Source: Campanula takesimana (lineage: Eukaryota; Streptophyta; Magnoliopsida; Asterales; Campanulaceae). From it: DNA of 64,000 nucleotides. Position 1 is the stretch's first letter; each line of letters opens with the position of its first letter. Under the pieces are notes generated by a model that did no database searches, had not been told where the DNA came from, and saw nothing but the letters and a program-made list of their open reading frames with translations. This document shows, piece after piece, positions 11,592 through 23,848 of this stretch. Both the position numbers and the translations under genes were made by a program. Location of the stretch: positions 1,108,828 to 1,172,827 of the forward strand of contig JAOWBW010000220.1 of the NCBI GenBank assembly GCA_026119855.1, read 5' to 3'.

Positions 11592-13346
11592 TGTTGGGTT
11601 TCCTCATAACATGCGCAGCGGAATAAAACATTTAAATTTTCATGAAACCCAAAGCTCATAGATCCATTCATATGATTAAGTCAAACACATGCATAATGAA
11701 TACTAGAATACTAACCCTTGATGCCTTTGATTAACAACCTTGAATCTTGGTGGAGACTTGAAACTTGATCACGAACAATATCAGGAACACGAACTATGGA
11801 GGCAATAAGATTCACCCTCTATTGGTATCCACACCTTCGAACGAATATCAAGAACACTTGATCTTGGTTGCTAGACCAAATTGTAAAACACACTTTCACA
11901 ATTGTAAAGAACTATATGGAATTATGAATTCTTAATCTTAGATTCTAAATCTTTAATCAAGAATACTCCCTCCGTCTCATCTTAAACTTTAAAAAAAAAT
12001 AGGCACAATAATTAAGATGAGAATCTTTATATTATAAAATATAGATAGTGGGGTAGAGTGTTGTGAGTATAGAAAGTGGGTAGGAGAGAGAAAGTGGGGT
12101 AGGGAATAGTTAGTGGATAGTTCTTGTGTGTATGACATGTAGGGCCCACTAAATAAAAAAGTATAAAAAACTTTCCTTTTTTGGATTTTGAAGTTTAAAG
12201 TGGGACACCCAAAAGGGAAATTTCTGAAGTTTAAAATGGGACAAAGGGAGTATTGTTTCTCCAAACAACTAGGTTTCATATGCTTAATGGCTATTGAAAA
12301 GATGTTTATATAGGTCCTAGTCCTTAACCCTTAACCCTTAAGGACTTAGGAAACCTAAATCTTGTCACCCAATTAATGCTGCAAACTTTCTGTGCAAGCA
12401 GCTGTGGCACGGTCGTGCCCTATAATTAGCACGGTCGTGTCAATTGGTGCGCTCCTGCGTTCCGGGCTGATGATCAATGGCACGGTCGTGCTTTATATCT
12501 GGCACGGTCATGCCAGACCAGAAAAATGCCTTTTTCCATAATTCCAATTAAGTCCTTTAGGATTCGTTCTATTTGTGTGTGACCCCATAGGATTACACGT
12601 TGGCATTGGGATTAAACATAAACCCATAAGATATGATTAGGTTCTAGCAAACCGTCGTACCTACCCAAATAGTGTAACTATATACAAGTTCGTATTTCTC
12701 ATAGAACATGTCACAATCCCTTTGTCCAAGATGTCATTGAACACAAGTCATGGTCATCAAGTCAACTTGTATTTGTTCAATACTTTCTCGATCCCGAATA
12801 TGTTGATAATCCAAATGGCATTGATCCAATCAATCCATTTGAGTTTGGCCAAACATTTCATCAACATCATTCTACGAGGGGCCCAAGCTTGACATCTCTC
12901 CGAAGAGGGGCAAATCCATTTAGCTTATTATTCTTCCCTACGTGAATCCGATTATGCCAATCATACCCTTTATAACTACCTGGTTAATGGTAGCGTTTAA
13001 ATATGTCAAACATAATATTCATCAAGTGGAAGACTATAATAACTTCATGTCTAAGGATTCAAATGACATAACTAATATGAGATCTATATATGACATTGAC
13101 CATAACATAAATCTCATAGAGCGGGTCATGTCCAGTACCTTGTTCTCCAACAAGTACCCATAAATCTAACATGATCATCCCATGATCATTTAGACTTTAT
13201 ACTAGTGCTTCATAAGCTCTAGGGATGGAGATTATTATAAATAAACATGAACAACAATAATAACCAAAACATCTCTTTATTAATATGAATAAAATGATAA
13301 CATAAACAACGTTTAAATAAACGTGCCTAGGGCACCAATACTAACA
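11592..13346 (-). mobile_element. Copia 3' LTR, family A
   Basis: On the minus strand this LTR starts TGTTAGTATTGG at 13346 and ends AACCCAACA at 11592. The internal side (13347-13365) gives the purine tract GGGCAAGTGGGAGAT just before the TG, so this is the 3' LTR of a minus-strand element. A TATA box (TATATAAA) lies at 12305-12312. Four dyads of the GGCACGGTCGTGCC type lie at 12406-12514. A Stowaway MITE at 11966-12250 has inserted. A second, truncated copy without the MITE lies at 51105-52535. Confidence 0.85.
11966..12250. mobile_element. Stowaway-like MITE inside copia LTR
   Basis: It has TA duplications (11964-11965 and 12251-12252) and inverted ends CTCCCTCCGTCTCATCTTAA and TTTAAAATGGGACAAAGGGAG. 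The related LTR at 51105-52535 lacks it, which shows that it inserted after the LTR copies diverged. Confidence 0.9.
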
Positions 13347-13363
13347 ATCTCCCACTTGCCCTA

Positions 13364-14543
13364 GGCCCAATCTCCCATGTATCTAATACCTATGGACCTA
13401 ACATGACTATCATGTTTAGCTTGTGGAAGTCCTTTTGTTAGCGGGTCCGCAACGTTATCATCAGTTGGTACTCTGCATATATTTATGTCTCCCCTATTAA
13501 CGATTTCTCGAATGATATGAAAACGTCTAAGTATGTGTTTGGATTTCTGATGTGCCCTTGGTTCCTTCGCTTGAGCAATAGCACCATTATTATCACAATA
13601 AAGGTCTATTGGGTTAGCAGTGCTAGGAACCACTTCAAGTTCACCAATGAACTTCTTAATCCAAACAACTTCCTTTGCAGCATCCGATGCAGCAATATAC
13701 TCAGCTTCAGTTGTAGAATCAGCGACTGTACTTTGCTTAAAACTCTTCCAGCTTACAGCTCCACCATTCAACATAAACACAAAACCCGATTGTGATCTAC
13801 TATCATCTTTGTTGGTTTGGAAGCTTGCATCCGTGTAACCATTTACAACGAGATCATCTTCCATACCTCCATATATCAAAAATGAATCTTTAGTCCTTCT
13901 CAAGTACTTAAGAATCGCTTTAACAGCAATCTAGTAACTCTCACCGGGGTAGGATTGATATCTACTCGTCATGCTCAAAGCATAAGATACATCCGGCCTA
14001 GTACATATCATGGCATACATGATGGATCCAATTCCCGAAGCATATGAAATCTCACTCATTTTCTCAGGCTCATCACATGTCTTAGGACATTGAGTCTTGC
14101 TTAGAGAAACTTCATGTAACATTGGCAAATGTCCTCTCTTAAAGTTTTCCATACGGAATCTTCTAATGACCTTGTCAATATATGTACTTTGGCTTAAACC
14201 AATTAGCTTCTTAGATCTATCTCTATAGATCTTAATGCCAAGGATATATAAAGCTTCACCCATATCTTTAATTGAGAAACACTTTCCTAACCAAGTCTTT
14301 ACAGATTGAAGTGTAGGAATGTCGTTTGCAATGAGCAATATGTCATCCACATATAAAATAAGGAATAGCATTATGCTCCCACTAATCTTCTTGTATACAC
14401 AAAGTTAATCTTCCTTCTTGATGAAGCCAAACTCTTTGACTGATTCATCAAAACAGAGATACCAACTCCTAGAAGCTTGCTTCAATCCATAGATTGATTT
14501 CTGCAACTTGCATACTTTAGAATTTTGTGCAAAACCCTCGGGT
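13364..14543 (-). pseudogene. Copia reverse transcriptase / RNase H fragment (broken)
   Basis: Reading from 14543 leftward the frame gives YMTQPEGF, SIYGLKQASRSWY, then YVDDILLIAND (RT catalytic YVDD), CTRPDVSYAL, GYTDASFQT, STTEAEYIAASDAAKE and DLYCDNNGAIA (RNase H), and ends just before the polypurine tract. Stops break it: TAA at 14405-14407 and TAG at 13931-13933, where the family normally has Trp. The RT fingers are replaced upstream of 14543 by sequence from another family. The fragment is non-functional, though the residues left at YVDD look normal. Confidence 0.9.
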
Positions 14544-16900
14544 TGTGTCATATAATTATCACCAAATATGACATTTGGTCCATCTTTTGGAATGAAATTT
14601 TGAAGCCACTGCTTGTTGAAGGTTATGTGTCTGCTGTAACCACTATCAAGATACCAAAGTCCTTTATTGAAATCCTACAAAACAAAAAAAAGAAAAATAA
14701 ACATGGTCCCCTTTGAATGTGGGTCCAGGGGGTTAGACAACCTTAGGGACCCAAACTTTCACAATTTTCTTAGGAGGAGTGGTGTTCTTTAGGACATATG
14801 GTTTTTTGTTAAAGGAGTTTTAGGTAGGACAGAATTTGGTGCATATAGGGTGTCATTTTGAATTTTTGGTGGTGTTGATTGTGATAGGGGTGAGAATTGT
14901 AGGATTTGTATGAAGGATTACTTTTAGGGAAACTTGAAGTGCTGTTTTGATATCCTTTCCTTTTTTTGTTTCTCCTTTGGTAGGTCTGCTGTCTTCTAGG
15001 ATAACCTTGATAGGTCTGCTAACTTTTTGAATACTGAATTGCATGCTTGTTTTCCCAATTTTAAGATTGTTTTGGGAAGCTTTGGACTACAGCATTGTTG
15101 TTGGAGTTCATGAGTTGAGCATTACTGCTTGAGGCTTGATCTTGATAGTAGACCTCCTTCATTTTTCCTTGAGCCTTGTATACATCTTGTTTTGTCTGAA
15201 CAGGATAGATAGGCTTCCTAATTATTTTTTCTCCCATCTTAACAAGAAGCATTTTCTCATGTTTTCTTTCTCCTTCAGGTAGTTTGTATTCTACAATGGT
15301 TGGATTGTTTGCTCCTAACCCAGTTTTATCACAAGGATGACTTTGAGTGTATAAGTAGTGGGACATGGCTGAGCCTGATTTGTTCCAAGACTCAATTTTT
15401 GTTTTGAATGCTTGGTTCTCATCATTTAGTGCTTATATTCTCAATTTTAGCTCTTTTAGGTGACTGCTAATGTGAAGGTGATTATTTCTTGCATTGAACA
15501 CATCAGCATGAAGGTCAACTATCTCATCGGCTTGTTTTTTTTGTTTTGGTTTTGGAGTGTGAGATTTTGGGTTTCAAGGAGTTTGTTTTTGGATTTTAGA
15601 TTATCTAACTCCTTTTAAAATTGCAAATTTTCAGTTATCAAGGCCCTAAGGCTTGATTCTTCCTTTTTCTTTTAAATAAATAAAGTACAAACTAAATTCT
15701 TTAAACCTTTAAGATCAACAGAATTAAAATCACTTACCTCTTTTAGTTCTTCTGCAGCTGCAAGAGCTTCAAGTTCTTCTTCATTCTCTAAATCATCTTA
15801 CTCATTTGCCATAAGACATATCATGGCTTCCATGTCATCTTCTGAATCTGAGGAATCAGTTTCATCATCACTGAATTTTGACAGGTTTGCTATCATAACT
15901 TGTTCCTTTTTTCCATCATTCTTGGTTTTAGCACAATTGTAGCAATTATATCTTGAGCTATGTATAATTTCTTTGAAGTATGACAGCTTCTTTTGAGATG
16001 AAAAGTTTCTTGATTTCTTGGGTTCAGGGCATTCTTGTGAGTAGTGTCCTATCTTTTCACAATCATAACAAGTAACTTCTTTCTTTTCAGTATAAACTTG
16101 ATTTGAGGTAGATGCATTGTTTCTTTTATCAAACATTCTTTTTTGATGTTTTATAGCATTTTTGACTGCTATGGAGATCAAGACGGGAATGTCTTTTTGG
16201 GTCAATGGTTTGACTTCTTGTTTTTTGGGACAGATTGACTTTCTAAATTGCATTGCATATTAAGGAGTCAATGTCTTGTTGTGAGTATGTTTTGGGGATT
16301 TCTTGAGCAGCAAGAGCCATGGTATGAGCATTGGCTAGTGATGAAGCAATGGTGGGTAATTTGACAGTTCCTTCAAGCTCATATGCTTCCAGTTTTCCAA
16401 AGTATTGTTCAACAATCATAGTTGGCCATTCAATACCTTCCCTTATAGGTAAAGCAACTTTTTCATATTCTTGAGGGAGACTTGAAAATATTTTCAATCA
16501 TAGGTCTTGTTGATCCAATTTTTTGCCATGATCTGACACTTGTCTGAGGAGGTCTTCAAATCTGTCTTTTGCAGCACTAACTCTTTTACAGGGGCAAATT
16601 TAAAATTGTCAAGTTGCCTTAAGAGGTTGTATAAGTTTTGTGCTCTAACACTGGTGTGTTTGGTAAACATGATTTTGATTATGTCCCAAGCTTCTTTAGC
16701 AGTTTCAACTTTCTCAATTTTTTGGGCCAAAGAGTCATTAACACTTTTTGGTAAAATGTTTTTAACTTTTTGATTAGTTGTTATTAAGTGTCTTTCATTC
16801 ACTCCATAGATCTGGAGTTTTGTACTTGAGCTCTTAACCATTTGTGTCAGGTCGAGTAGGTATTCTAACCTCTTCATGAAGAACAAACCAGTTCCATACC
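14544..16900 (-). pseudogene. Sirevirus-like gag to pre-integrase fragment (broken)
   Basis: This region is homologous to 55830-58170 of the long copia element in this window. It contains a gag core (16886-16250), a CCHC zinc knuckle (CYDCEKIGHYSQEC, near 16060), acidic and coiled-coil segments, and a Gln/Lys-rich tail. It ends at PKDGPNVIFGDN, the start of the pre-integrase region, which in the complete copy continues into integrase. Several stops and frameshifts divide it. At 14543 it switches directly to RT sequence of another copia family, and right of 16900 the similarity ends with no LTR. Confidence 0.85.
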
Positions 16901-17034
16901 TTAAAAGACGTCATTTAAGCCATCAATTTGAAGTTTTTATAGTGAAGTTCTTCTAGATGACTAGTAGCAATGTTAAGGATATCCAGTTGCTTTGTAACAA
17001 AGGTCACGTTCGTGTGCTAAAGAGCGTCAGATCT

Positions 17035-17180
17035 TGTTGAGAAGTTTTGATTATTTAAAAAAATGCTACCGCGCGTTTTTTTTAAATAGTTTTGATTATT
17101 TACAAAAACATCATCACGCATTTAAAAACACGTTTTTCCTACTCATTAGGAAAAACGCGTTTTACAAGAAACCAACCCCT
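17035..17180. repeat. Hairpin repeat shared with 6545-6985
   Basis: Contains GAGAAGTTTTGATTATTTA twice in variant form, and an imperfect palindrome made of AACACGTTTTTCCTA and TAGGAAAAACGCGTTTT. The same words occur at 6550-6590, 6835 and 6940. It is probably a dispersed transposon end of unknown type. Confidence 0.5.
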
Positions 17181-18160
17181 TTTATTTTGATTTGATGTGT
17201 GGTGTTGTACATTTTCTAATTGGATTTTATTAATTTCCTTTTTTTGTTGTTATTGTTGTTTGTTGTTGTTCTTGAGTCAATTTGTGAATGCTAAATGTTC
17301 ATGTTTCCGTATACTCTACTTCAAATTTTGATAGAAGACTTGATTGATATAATCCACAATAATAGGTAGTACAATTAAAAGATTGAATTTTAACGTTACG
17401 AAAAAGACCGAAATTGACAATGATTTTTCTAATGTGTACTCTTAGAGCATAAAATAAGAATTAATCATGGAAGTAGACTTACATGAGGGTTTCACCCCAA
17501 GTTGAGTATTGTACGTTCTCCAATAATAGCGAATTTTAGCTCAATTTTTTTTGAGGGAATTTTAGATGAGGGTTTCATGGGTGATATTGTCAATTCATAA
17601 GTTACCTGGATAAAGCAACAACTGACGACAAAAATAATAGTTGCTACCCGAGGAAGGACAAACGAGCAAAAGGAGTTGGTGATGCTAGGAGTTAAGGCGA
17701 AATAATGGAGAAGTGCATCTAAGACATGTTTAGATATCCTGGCTAGCATTGGTTATGGAGGAGACATTTTATTTAAGATACGGGGAGATGTGGGTTGGGG
17801 AAAGTCAAGCTGGTGACTTGACAATTGGTTTGTGAAGATGAAGAAGGTGAGTATCGTTTAGAAATTATTAATAATTTATGTTTAAACTCTTTATTTAAGT
17901 GAAAAACTATATAGGCTTGCTAATTTCAAAAACTACACTATTACATCATCATATTTATGATATTTTCTCATTAGATTTATTGCATTTTAATATGTATCAT
18001 AATTTATACTACCTCTGTCCTAGAGTAAGAGTCTTACCTCTCAAATCCACAGAGATTAAGAAATTATGGAAGTGATTTAAGTGTTATGAGTGTAAAAGTA
18101 AAGTGAGAGAGAATAGTAAGTTGATTGGTGTTGTGAGTATAAAAGTAAGGAAATATTCCC
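17181..18160. other. AT-rich DNA, probable decayed MITE at 18009-18150
   Basis: No gene is supported. ACCTCTGTCCTAGAGTAAGAG at about 18010, followed by sequence typical of Stowaway interiors, suggests a MITE missing its right end. Very similar interior sequence recurs at about 46020-46080. Confidence 0.4.
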
Positions 18161-19010
18161 AAAAGGCCCCCAATCCCAGATTTAATTACAAATAAGGAGA
18201 GCCCAGATCAAATGCCAGATAAGGAGTCGGGCCGAGATCTAAATTCTGCAGACACCCCTGACCTCCTTTTGACCAGTCAACTATATCTCCTAAATACCCA
18301 AACTACCCTCACCCCTAAAACAAACCCCTCCCTTCCTTCCCATTTTGCAACTCACGTTCTCTCTCTAAAACACACGCACACACTTCGTTTTCTCTCTCTC
18401 TCACGCTCACTGGCCGTCATCTCCTCCGGCGACGTCGTCGGCCGATTTTCTTTTCCTTTCTTTGACGACACACTCTCTCTCACACACACACACTCACGTT
18501 CTCTCTCTGTCCAAACCATAGCCTTTTCCCTTACTCCTCTTATCGCCGCCGGCAATTCTCTAGATCTGTTCGTCCGTCTCCGGCGATAATCGTCATTGTA
18601 CCTGCTACCTGGACCTTTTGCTCCTCGACACACACACATGCTCGCCAGTGATTAAGCGTTCCGACCAGATCTAGAGTAGTTTCTACTTCAGCGATGATGC
18701 GTCGGCTAAAAAAACCATTGTTTTCGAACTCCGACGATGCTGATTTGCACCTCCCTTTCACCATTTTTACCGACGCCTTCAGATCTGTTCCGGATCTGTT
18801 CAGATCCGTCGCCGTTGTTCATCTTTTTCGGCAACGAATCCACTGATATCTATCTCAGGTTTGGTTTCTTTTCTCTTGCGAACCTGAGATCTACATACCT
18901 TGACTCATCTTTGTCCTTCGTCTTCTCTGTAGACAAATCAATGACTATGAGTTGGCTTTGAGAGGTTTTTAATTGCTTACAGTACATTATTCCACCCATG
19001 TAAACATGGG
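18161..19010 (+). other. CT/CA-rich leader-like segment
   Basis: This stretch is more GC-rich than its surroundings, with CTCTCT and CACACA runs like a plant 5' leader. An ATG at about 18693 opens roughly 50 codons ending near 18846. I recognise no protein domain and no downstream exons. It may be a gene 5' end cut off by rearrangement, or part of a mobile element. Confidence 0.3.
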
Positions 19011-19429
19011 GTCTCATCCAGATCTAGACTTTCTTTTATTTTATTTTCTTTTTTTTTTTTGAGCAAAGGTCTAGACTTTTTTAGATCAGCAATAACTTGG
19101 TTCCTGGTTCAATTTATTGCCAAGCTCGCCAACTGTTTGACTAAATGACTGGGTTATTTTATTTAGTGGACATTATTTTTGAGTTTGTAAAATATTACTA
19201 CAAATTGGGACGTGAACTGGTTTGGCATTTTTGTGAGTTTGTAAAATATTACTATAAATTGTTTAATTTTTTTGAATTGTGAAATTTTATTCAATTTATG
19301 TATTTTGTGTTTCAATGAAGATGATGGCATTTGACCCAACCAATCCCCAGATTCTTGGTTCTTGACTGATGTTAGACCAAATTTGAAAGTCAAAATTAGT
19401 AAAATATTATTTTTTTTTAATTTATTTTG

Positions 19430-21790
19430 TAGAAAAAATGGCACTTATACTTCAATTATAAGAGAGAATTGGTCTTATATAGTAATTATAAGAGTTACCG
19501 AGTTTGACTAATTTTGAACAAATCATATTAAAACATTTTTGTGAAAAAAAATGTGTGAAAATGGCTCTTATATTTTACTTATAAGAGGAATGGGTAGGAG
19601 AAGTAATATAAAAATGATGTTGGTTTGTTTTTTAGTTTTTACAAAAACTATGAAAAAATATGAAAAATTAACTCTTATACACTAATTATAAGAGTTTAAC
19701 TGAGATTTAACTAAATAATATTAGATTTTTTATTAATAATAAACAAATTAAAAAGCATGACTCTTATACTTTAATTATAAGAGGTGGAAACGTCTTATGT
19801 GTTATTTATAAGAGTTGCTGCCATTTGACCGAATATGAAAGTCAACATTAATAAAATTTTATTTATTTTAATTTATATTGTAAAAAAAATGAATCTTATA
19901 CTTTTATTATAAGAGGACAATCAGTCTTAACACTAATTATAAGAGTTTGACCAAATAATATTAGTTCTTTATATTAATGATAAGATAAAGTGACAAAACA
20001 AGACTCTTATACTTTCATTATAAGAGCTGAACATGTCTTATGTGTCAGTTATAAGAGTTTGACTGCTGTTTGATCGAATATGAAAGTCAACATTAATAAA
20101 ACATTATTATTTTTAATTTATTTTGAGAAAAAATGTTGGAAAAAAGTGACTCGTACACTTCAATTATAAGATGAGAATCGATCTTATACACTAATTATAA
20201 GAGTTTGACAGAGTTTGACCAAATTTGACCGAATAATATTATTAGTTTTTCTAAAAAAAAAAATGAAAAAAGTGAAAGTTTTCAACTCTTATATGTTAAT
20301 TATGTTTACGTTATAAGAGTTTGACTGCTGTTTGATCGGGTTCGATCATATTTGACCAAATAATATTATTATTATTTTTCTAACAAAATGAAAAAAGTGA
20401 ATTTTTTTAACTCTTATATGTTAATTATGTGTCAGTTATAAGAGTCTGACTGCTGTTTAACAGAGTTTGACCAAATTTAACCAAATAATATTATTATTTC
20501 TTTCTAAAAAAGTGATTTTTTTTTACTCTTATATGTTAATTATGTGTCAGTTATAAGAGTTTGACCGGGTTTGACCATATTTGACCAACTAATATTACTA
20601 TTGTTTTTTTGAAAAAAATGAAAATTTTCGATTCATATATATTAATTATGTGTGTGTTATAAGAGTTTAACTGCTATTTGACCGGGTTTGACCATATTTG
20701 ACCAAATATTATTATTTTTTAACTAAAAAATTAAAAAAAAATGATTTTTTTTACTTTTATATGTTAATTATGTGTTAGTTATAAGAGTTTGACTGTGTTT
20801 GACCGAGTTTGACCATATTTGACCAAATAATATTATTATATTATTTTTTTCTAAAAAAATAAAAAAATTCGACTCTTATATTTTAATTATGTGTAAGTTA
20901 TAAGAGCTTGACTGCTGTTTGACCGGGTTTGACCAAATAATATTTTTATTTTTTTCTGAAAAAAATGAAAAAAGTGACAATTTTTCGGCTCTTATATGTT
21001 AATTATGTGTTAAGTTATAAGAGTTTGACTGCTGTTTGACCAAATAATATTTTCATTTTTTTTCTAAAAAAAAATGAATTTTTTTGACTCTTATTTGTTA
21101 ATTATGTGTAAGTTATAAGAGTTTGACTGCTGTTTGACCATATTTGACTAAATAATACTCCCTCTGTTTCATAATATATGTCGTTTTAGACTTTTTCGCA
21201 TATATTAAGAAATGCAATTAATACATATTAAAAAGACATATGTGCCCCTAAAAGTATCAAATCACCTAAGCATTTAAATGCTTATACAAGAAATAGTTCA
21301 CAATTAATTAATAAGGGTATAATAGGTAAATAAGAGTAATTCTTTCTTGGTAATAGTAAAACGTCAAATATTTTGAAACAAAAAATTGCTCCTAAAACAT
21401 CATGTATTATGAAACGGAGGGAGTATTATTATTATTTTCTAAAAAATGAAAAAAGTGAAGTTTTTTTTTACTCTTATATGTTAATTATGTGTAAGTTATA
21501 AGAGTTTTAATGTTGTTTGACCGGGTTTGACCAAATTTGAGTGAATAATATTTTTTTTTCTATAAAAATGAAAAAATGTTAAAATTTTCGACTCTTATAT
21601 GTTAATTATGTGTCAGTTATAAGAGTGTGACTGTTGTTTGACCGAGTTTGACCATATTTGACCAAATAAAATTATTATTATTTTCTAAAAAAATGGAAAA
21701 AAGTGAAAATTTTGGGCTCTTATATGTTAATTATGTGTAAGTTATAAGAGTTTGACTGATGTTTGACCGGGGTTTGACCAAATATTATTA
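19430..21790 (+). repeat. Tandem array of about 20 hairpin-bearing units, 110-125 bp
   Basis: Each unit contains CTCTTATA, then TTAATTATGTG, then TTATAAGAG (an inverted repeat of 8-9 bp arms), followed by TTTGACTGCTGTTTGACC, GTTTGACCATATTTGACC and an AT-rich spacer. The first units, to about 20100, are more diverged. A MITE (21158-21423) has inserted within the array. There is no coding potential. Confidence 0.9.
21158..21423. mobile_element. Stowaway-like MITE inside the tandem array
   Basis: Inverted ends CTCCCTCTGTTTCATAATAT and TGTATTATGAAACGGAGGGAG, with TA on both sides (21156-21157 and 21424-21425). It interrupts the satellite. Confidence 0.92.
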
Positions 21791-21794
21791 TTTT

Positions 21795-22503
21795 TTTCAT
21801 ATCTATGGTTATTACATCTTATTTTAACCTACGTAGAAGAATGCCAAAAGCCTCCAAGATTTCAAAGGTCATATTACATATCATTTTCTAAATCAAGAAA
21901 AACTCATTTGTGGTTTATGTGTCATTCACATGGTTGATTTCACCAACTTTAAAATACTATAAGTATAAATTTTAGTTCATGAACCATTTCATTTCAGAAA
22001 ATCAATTGATACTTAAAACTTTTCGTATTCTATCATAACTCAATGACTTTGAATAATATGTTGTCTATTGATACATAAACAATTTCAATGCCTTATGTCA
22101 TCTAATAATTCATGTCTTTTAAAGACTTATTGCATAAATAAAGTATAATTATTTTATGATGAATCTAACATTTGATTTCAAAAGACTTATCATATTCAAC
22201 TACTCATTGAAATTAGATTGCATTTTTTAGGACTTATTATATGAACGTATATTTATTAGATGTTTTAATTTTTAATTTAATGTGATTCATAAATAAAAGA
22301 CTTTTCATGATCCAAATTCAACTACTCATTCATCTCCCTTTAAGATTTATAGCATATAAAAAGAAAAAAAATTAATTCATGATGAATATAACCTAAGATT
22401 TTAAAGTCACTTCTTAATGATCTTAGTTGAAAACTAAAAAGTCACTTCTTAAATTAATGCATCCATGACCTACCTAGTCTAATACTCTATATATAAGAGT
22501 ATA
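21795..22503. repeat. AT-rich DNA with one copy of a dispersed 135 bp repeat
   Basis: 21798-21935 matches 22862-22995 in direct orientation, sharing TATCTATGGTTATTA, GAATGCCAAAAG and GGTCATATTACAT. No gene is seen. Confidence 0.6.
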
Positions 22504-22759
22504 CTCCCTCCGTCCCACTCGAATTAGGACAAATTTCCATTTTGGGTGTCCCATTCTAATTAGGACAACCCAAAAATGGAAGTGTTTTATTTAATGGGAC
22601 CCACATTCACACTCACAACAACTTTCCACTCATTATTCTCTACCCCCACTTTCTCTCTCATACTTTACTTTTCATACTCACAACACCTACTCCACTAGCA
22701 CTTTTTCCTTAATCCCCGTGCCCAACCAAAAAATCCTAATTCGGGTGGGACGGAGGGAG
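22504..22759. mobile_element. Stowaway-like MITE
   Basis: Inverted ends CTCCCTCCGTCCCACTCGAA and TCGGGTGGGACGGAGGGAG with flanking TA. It lies between the two copies of the 135 bp direct repeat. Confidence 0.93.
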
Positions 22760-23006
22760 TATGTTCTATTAGGTATAATTCTCTTATTATAGAATCACTA
22801 CAAAGATAAAATGATTCAATATGTATATATGTATATTCTTATTGTATATGAATTACCCATTTACATATCTATGGTTATTATCTCTTATTTTAACATAGGT
22901 AGATGAATGCCAAAAGTCTCCACGATTGTAAAGGTCATATTACATGGCATCCTCTAAATCAAGATAAACCAATTTGTGGCTTATGTGTCATTCCGATAGA
23001 TAGATT

Positions 23007-23011
<5 letters not shown>

Positions 23012-23038
<27 letters not shown>
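23012..23038. repeat. (TG)n microsatellite
   Basis: An uninterrupted TG run of 13 units about 80 bp upstream of the TATA box of the tandem-ubiquitin-like gene. Confidence 0.95.
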
Positions 23039-23045
<7 letters not shown>

Positions 23046-23117
23046 TGGATATTGCATGTGGAAACATTTTTGCTAACACTATGCTAATGTACGCTTGTTT
23101 TTATCTCACTACACTAC

Positions 23118-23125
23118 TATAAATA
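23118..23125 (+). promoter_or_regulatory. TATA box of the tandem ubiquitin-like gene
   Basis: TATAAATA lies about 108 bp upstream of the proposed first ATG (23226), so transcription would start near 23150 and give a 5' leader of about 75 nt. Confidence 0.6.
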
Positions 23126-23225
23126 AACAAGTGAGAGTAGAGAAGAAAAAGCTTATTTGCTCGGAAATTTAACGAAAGAAAAAGGGGATTTCTAAAGAGA
23201 AGAGTGGCCTTCGTTTAGGAACCGA

Positions 23226-23276
23226 ATGGAAAGTGTTGTCCAACTCCCAAATTCTTCAAAATCATCTGAAGAAAAG
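23226..23276 (+). CDS. Proposed exon 1 of tandem ubiquitin-like gene
   Basis: An ATG opens 17 codons (MESVVQLPNSSKSSEEK) that end exactly at a donor, AAG|GTCAGT. The exon is in phase 0. The large coding block downstream starts at an ATG directly after an acceptor (ACATTGCAG|ATG at 26623), also in phase 0, so joining them keeps one frame and gives 392 residues. A TATA box sits at a suitable distance upstream. The link is inferred from splice signals and phase only; translation could instead start at 26624 with this exon in the leader of another transcript. Confidence 0.5.
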
Positions 23277-23590
23277 GTCAGTAATTTCACTCTGATGTAG
23301 AAATTTGGGTAATCATCCTTTTACTATTTCCCCCCACACTTCCTACGCTTTTGATTTTTGATTTTTTGTTATTTGGTTTGTTGAGCGATTTGCACATTAA
23401 ACACGAATTGTTGCCCACATAACAAGCTAATTTCTGCAATTTATTTGATTTGAAAAGAGAATTTTGAATTTAGGGTTTAATCTTGATCTTAAATTGCGAT
23501 TTTAGTCCTCAATGTTCGAAATGGTGCTCTGTGATTACCATGATCATGTTTCTTTAGCAATTGAAGCTTAAATTGCACAGGTTTGTGGTA

Positions 23591-23848
23591 CTCCCTCTGT
23601 CCCGGAAAGATAGTCTCATTTTAACTTTTTTATGGTGAAAAATAAAAGAACTTTGACCAACCATTTGGTGACAATCTAATCATTCTAGTGAAATTCTAAA
23701 ATTTGTAATTGATAAATCATTAAGGGATTTATTAAAATAGTTTTTATAATTTCATTGTGATCATTAAATTGACACCAATGTTTGGTCAAGTTTTTTTTTG
23801 TTGACTATTAAAAGTCAAAATGAGACTATCTTTCTGGGATAGAGGGAG
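23591..23848. mobile_element. Stowaway-like MITE in the intron
   Basis: Inverted ends CTCCCTCTGTCCCGGAAAGA and TCTTTCTGGGATAGAGGGAG between TA dinucleotides. Confidence 0.92.

Noticed and set aside
11964..12252. Minus-strand 96-codon ORF 11989-12279 as a gene
   Set aside because: It coincides with a Stowaway MITE with clear TA duplications.
12406..12514. CRISPR-like reading of the repeated GGCACGGTCGTGCC words
   Set aside because: Only four short dyads with constant spacing, inside a plant LTR, with no spacers of variable origin and no cas genes.
17492..17749. 85-codon minus-strand ORF with hydrophobic stretch
   Set aside because: AT-rich region, no homologous motif, no promoter or splice context.
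18352..18639. Arg/Glu-rich minus-strand ORF in the CT-rich segment
   Set aside because: Composition comes from CT and CA runs; no domain, and the plus strand looks like a leader.
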